Source of the DNA: Roseinatronobacter alkalisoli
GTDB taxonomy: Bacteria; Pseudomonadota; Alphaproteobacteria; Rhodobacterales; Rhodobacteraceae
Assembly (NCBI RefSeq): GCF_028745735.1
Contig: NZ_JAQZSM010000003.1
Coordinates: 62,001 to 126,000 of the forward strand
Length of the DNA: 64,000 bases
Direction: 5' to 3'
Shown here: positions 63,670 through 64,000 of the stretch, piece after piece
How positions within the stretch are numbered: the stretch's first letter is position 1
Layout: each line of letters begins with the position of its first letter
The notes under the pieces: generated by a model
Databases searched by the model: none
The model's input: only the letters and a program-made list of their open reading frames with translations
Told to the model about the DNA's origin: nothing
Position numbers and translations under genes: made by a program

Positions 63670-63861
63670 CTTGTCGCTCCGTCATGTTCGGATTTCGGCG
63701 GAACCTAAGGCCATGCGCCACAAGAATCAAGCGAATCCGGCCTGCTGCGAAAAAGAACCGTAGGTCATTGTTTTTATTTCGTTTTATTGAACCTTGCGGC
63801 GACAGGGCACGTTCGGTAAGTTGCGCGACCATACCCTGCCCATACAGAACAGGATCGGCCC

Positions 63862-64000
63862 ATGTCCCTGCGCGACAAGATATCAAGCGAACTCAAGACA
63901 GCGATGAAGGCCAAGGACAGCGAAAGGCTGGCAACCTTGCGACTGATCAATGCTGCCATCAAGGACCGCGAAATCGCCGCACGCGGCGACGGCACCAGCG
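63862..64000 (+). CDS. GatB/YqeY-domain protein (partial)
   Basis: The first 46 codons of a YqeY-type gene: MSLRDKISSELKTAMKAKD, then SERLATLRLINAAIKDREIA, cut by the window end. YqeY proteins have the tRNA-binding tail domain of GatB and are linked to aminoacyl-tRNA amidation by homology. The 192-bp gap from carA contains both divergent promoters; no clear structure is seen. Confidence 0.88.
   Translation, partial: MSLRDKISSELKTAMKAKDSERLATLRLINAAIKDREIAARGDGTS

Noticed and set aside
62536-63708. 390-codon plus-strand frame opposite carA
   Set aside because: Antisense to conserved carA; no supporting features.
1-64000. possible tRNA, rRNA, CRISPR, IS or prophage genes
   Set aside because: No cloverleaf, rRNA core, spacer array, transposase, integrase or phage structural gene was seen on reading the intergenic regions and frames.

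Overview
The window is a contiguous chromosomal stretch of an alphaproteobacterium, most likely Rhodobacterales (Rhodobacteraceae/Paracoccaceae). The basis is the high GC, the crotonyl-CoA carboxylase/reductase (ethylmalonyl-CoA pathway), a PccR-type regulator beside pccB with the matching DNA boxes, a LuxR-LuxI pair, and many small proteins I recognise as typical of this group (DUF6497, DUF2927, TIGR02186, an Lrp ligand-binding-only protein). Genus cannot be fixed from what I can see. I found no rRNA, tRNA, CRISPR array, insertion sequence, prophage or plasmid function. Most of the DNA is ordinary core genome.

Layout. 1-5.8 kb: a partial membrane protein, a conserved hypothetical, an exported protein, lepA and a DUF1989 protein coupled to a tiny zinc-finger membrane protein. 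6.1-7.9 kb: luxR-luxI quorum sensing. 8.2-10.3 kb: malate synthase G. 10.7-15.3 kb: threonine aldolase, nfu, tsaB, rimI, then a TauE/SafE exporter with a TIGR02186 partner. 15.3-24.9 kb: helicase, ccr, a PlsB-like acyltransferase, ndk, rimO, an I78 inhibitor lipoprotein, an aldo/keto reductase and a HAD phosphatase. 24.9-31.8 kb (minus strand): dtd and a sugar kinase, then a six-gene membrane-stress-type operon (26-residue peptide, XpaC, TelA, DUF2927 lipoprotein, SPFH-GYF, double zinc ribbon). 31.9-37.8 kb: rluB-type synthase, hisH, hisB, deoD, a sulfotransferase-like gene, rpsB, tsf. 38-46.6 kb: EF-hand protein, SulP transporter, purB, a FliG homologue, an AckA-PduL fusion, DoxX. 46.7-58 kb: the propionate block (mcm, pccA, pccB, small genes, an MFS transporter and pccR). 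58-64 kb: adenine deaminase, a sulfotransferase-like gene, an MshEN-GT2 glycosyltransferase, carA and the start of a YqeY-type gene.

Metabolic logic. Ccr makes ethylmalonyl-CoA in the pathway that turns acetyl-CoA into glyoxylate and propionyl-CoA. Malate synthase can consume the glyoxylate with acetyl-CoA, and PccAB plus Mcm carry propionyl-CoA to succinyl-CoA. PccR is expected to sense short-chain acyl-CoA and act on TTTGCAAA-type boxes seen upstream of both pccB and pccR. The AckA-PduL fusion puts both steps between acyl-CoA and free acid on one chain.

Most unusual signals: (i) a ~180-bp structured intergenic repeat in three copies, each directly after a stop codon in the same relative orientation, two with compensatory stem changes; (ii) the XpaC/TelA/SPFH/zinc-ribbon operon with its micro-protein; (iii) the AckA-PduL fusion; (iv) a glycosyltransferase with an apparent c-di-GMP-binding MshEN domain next to a sulfotransferase-like gene.
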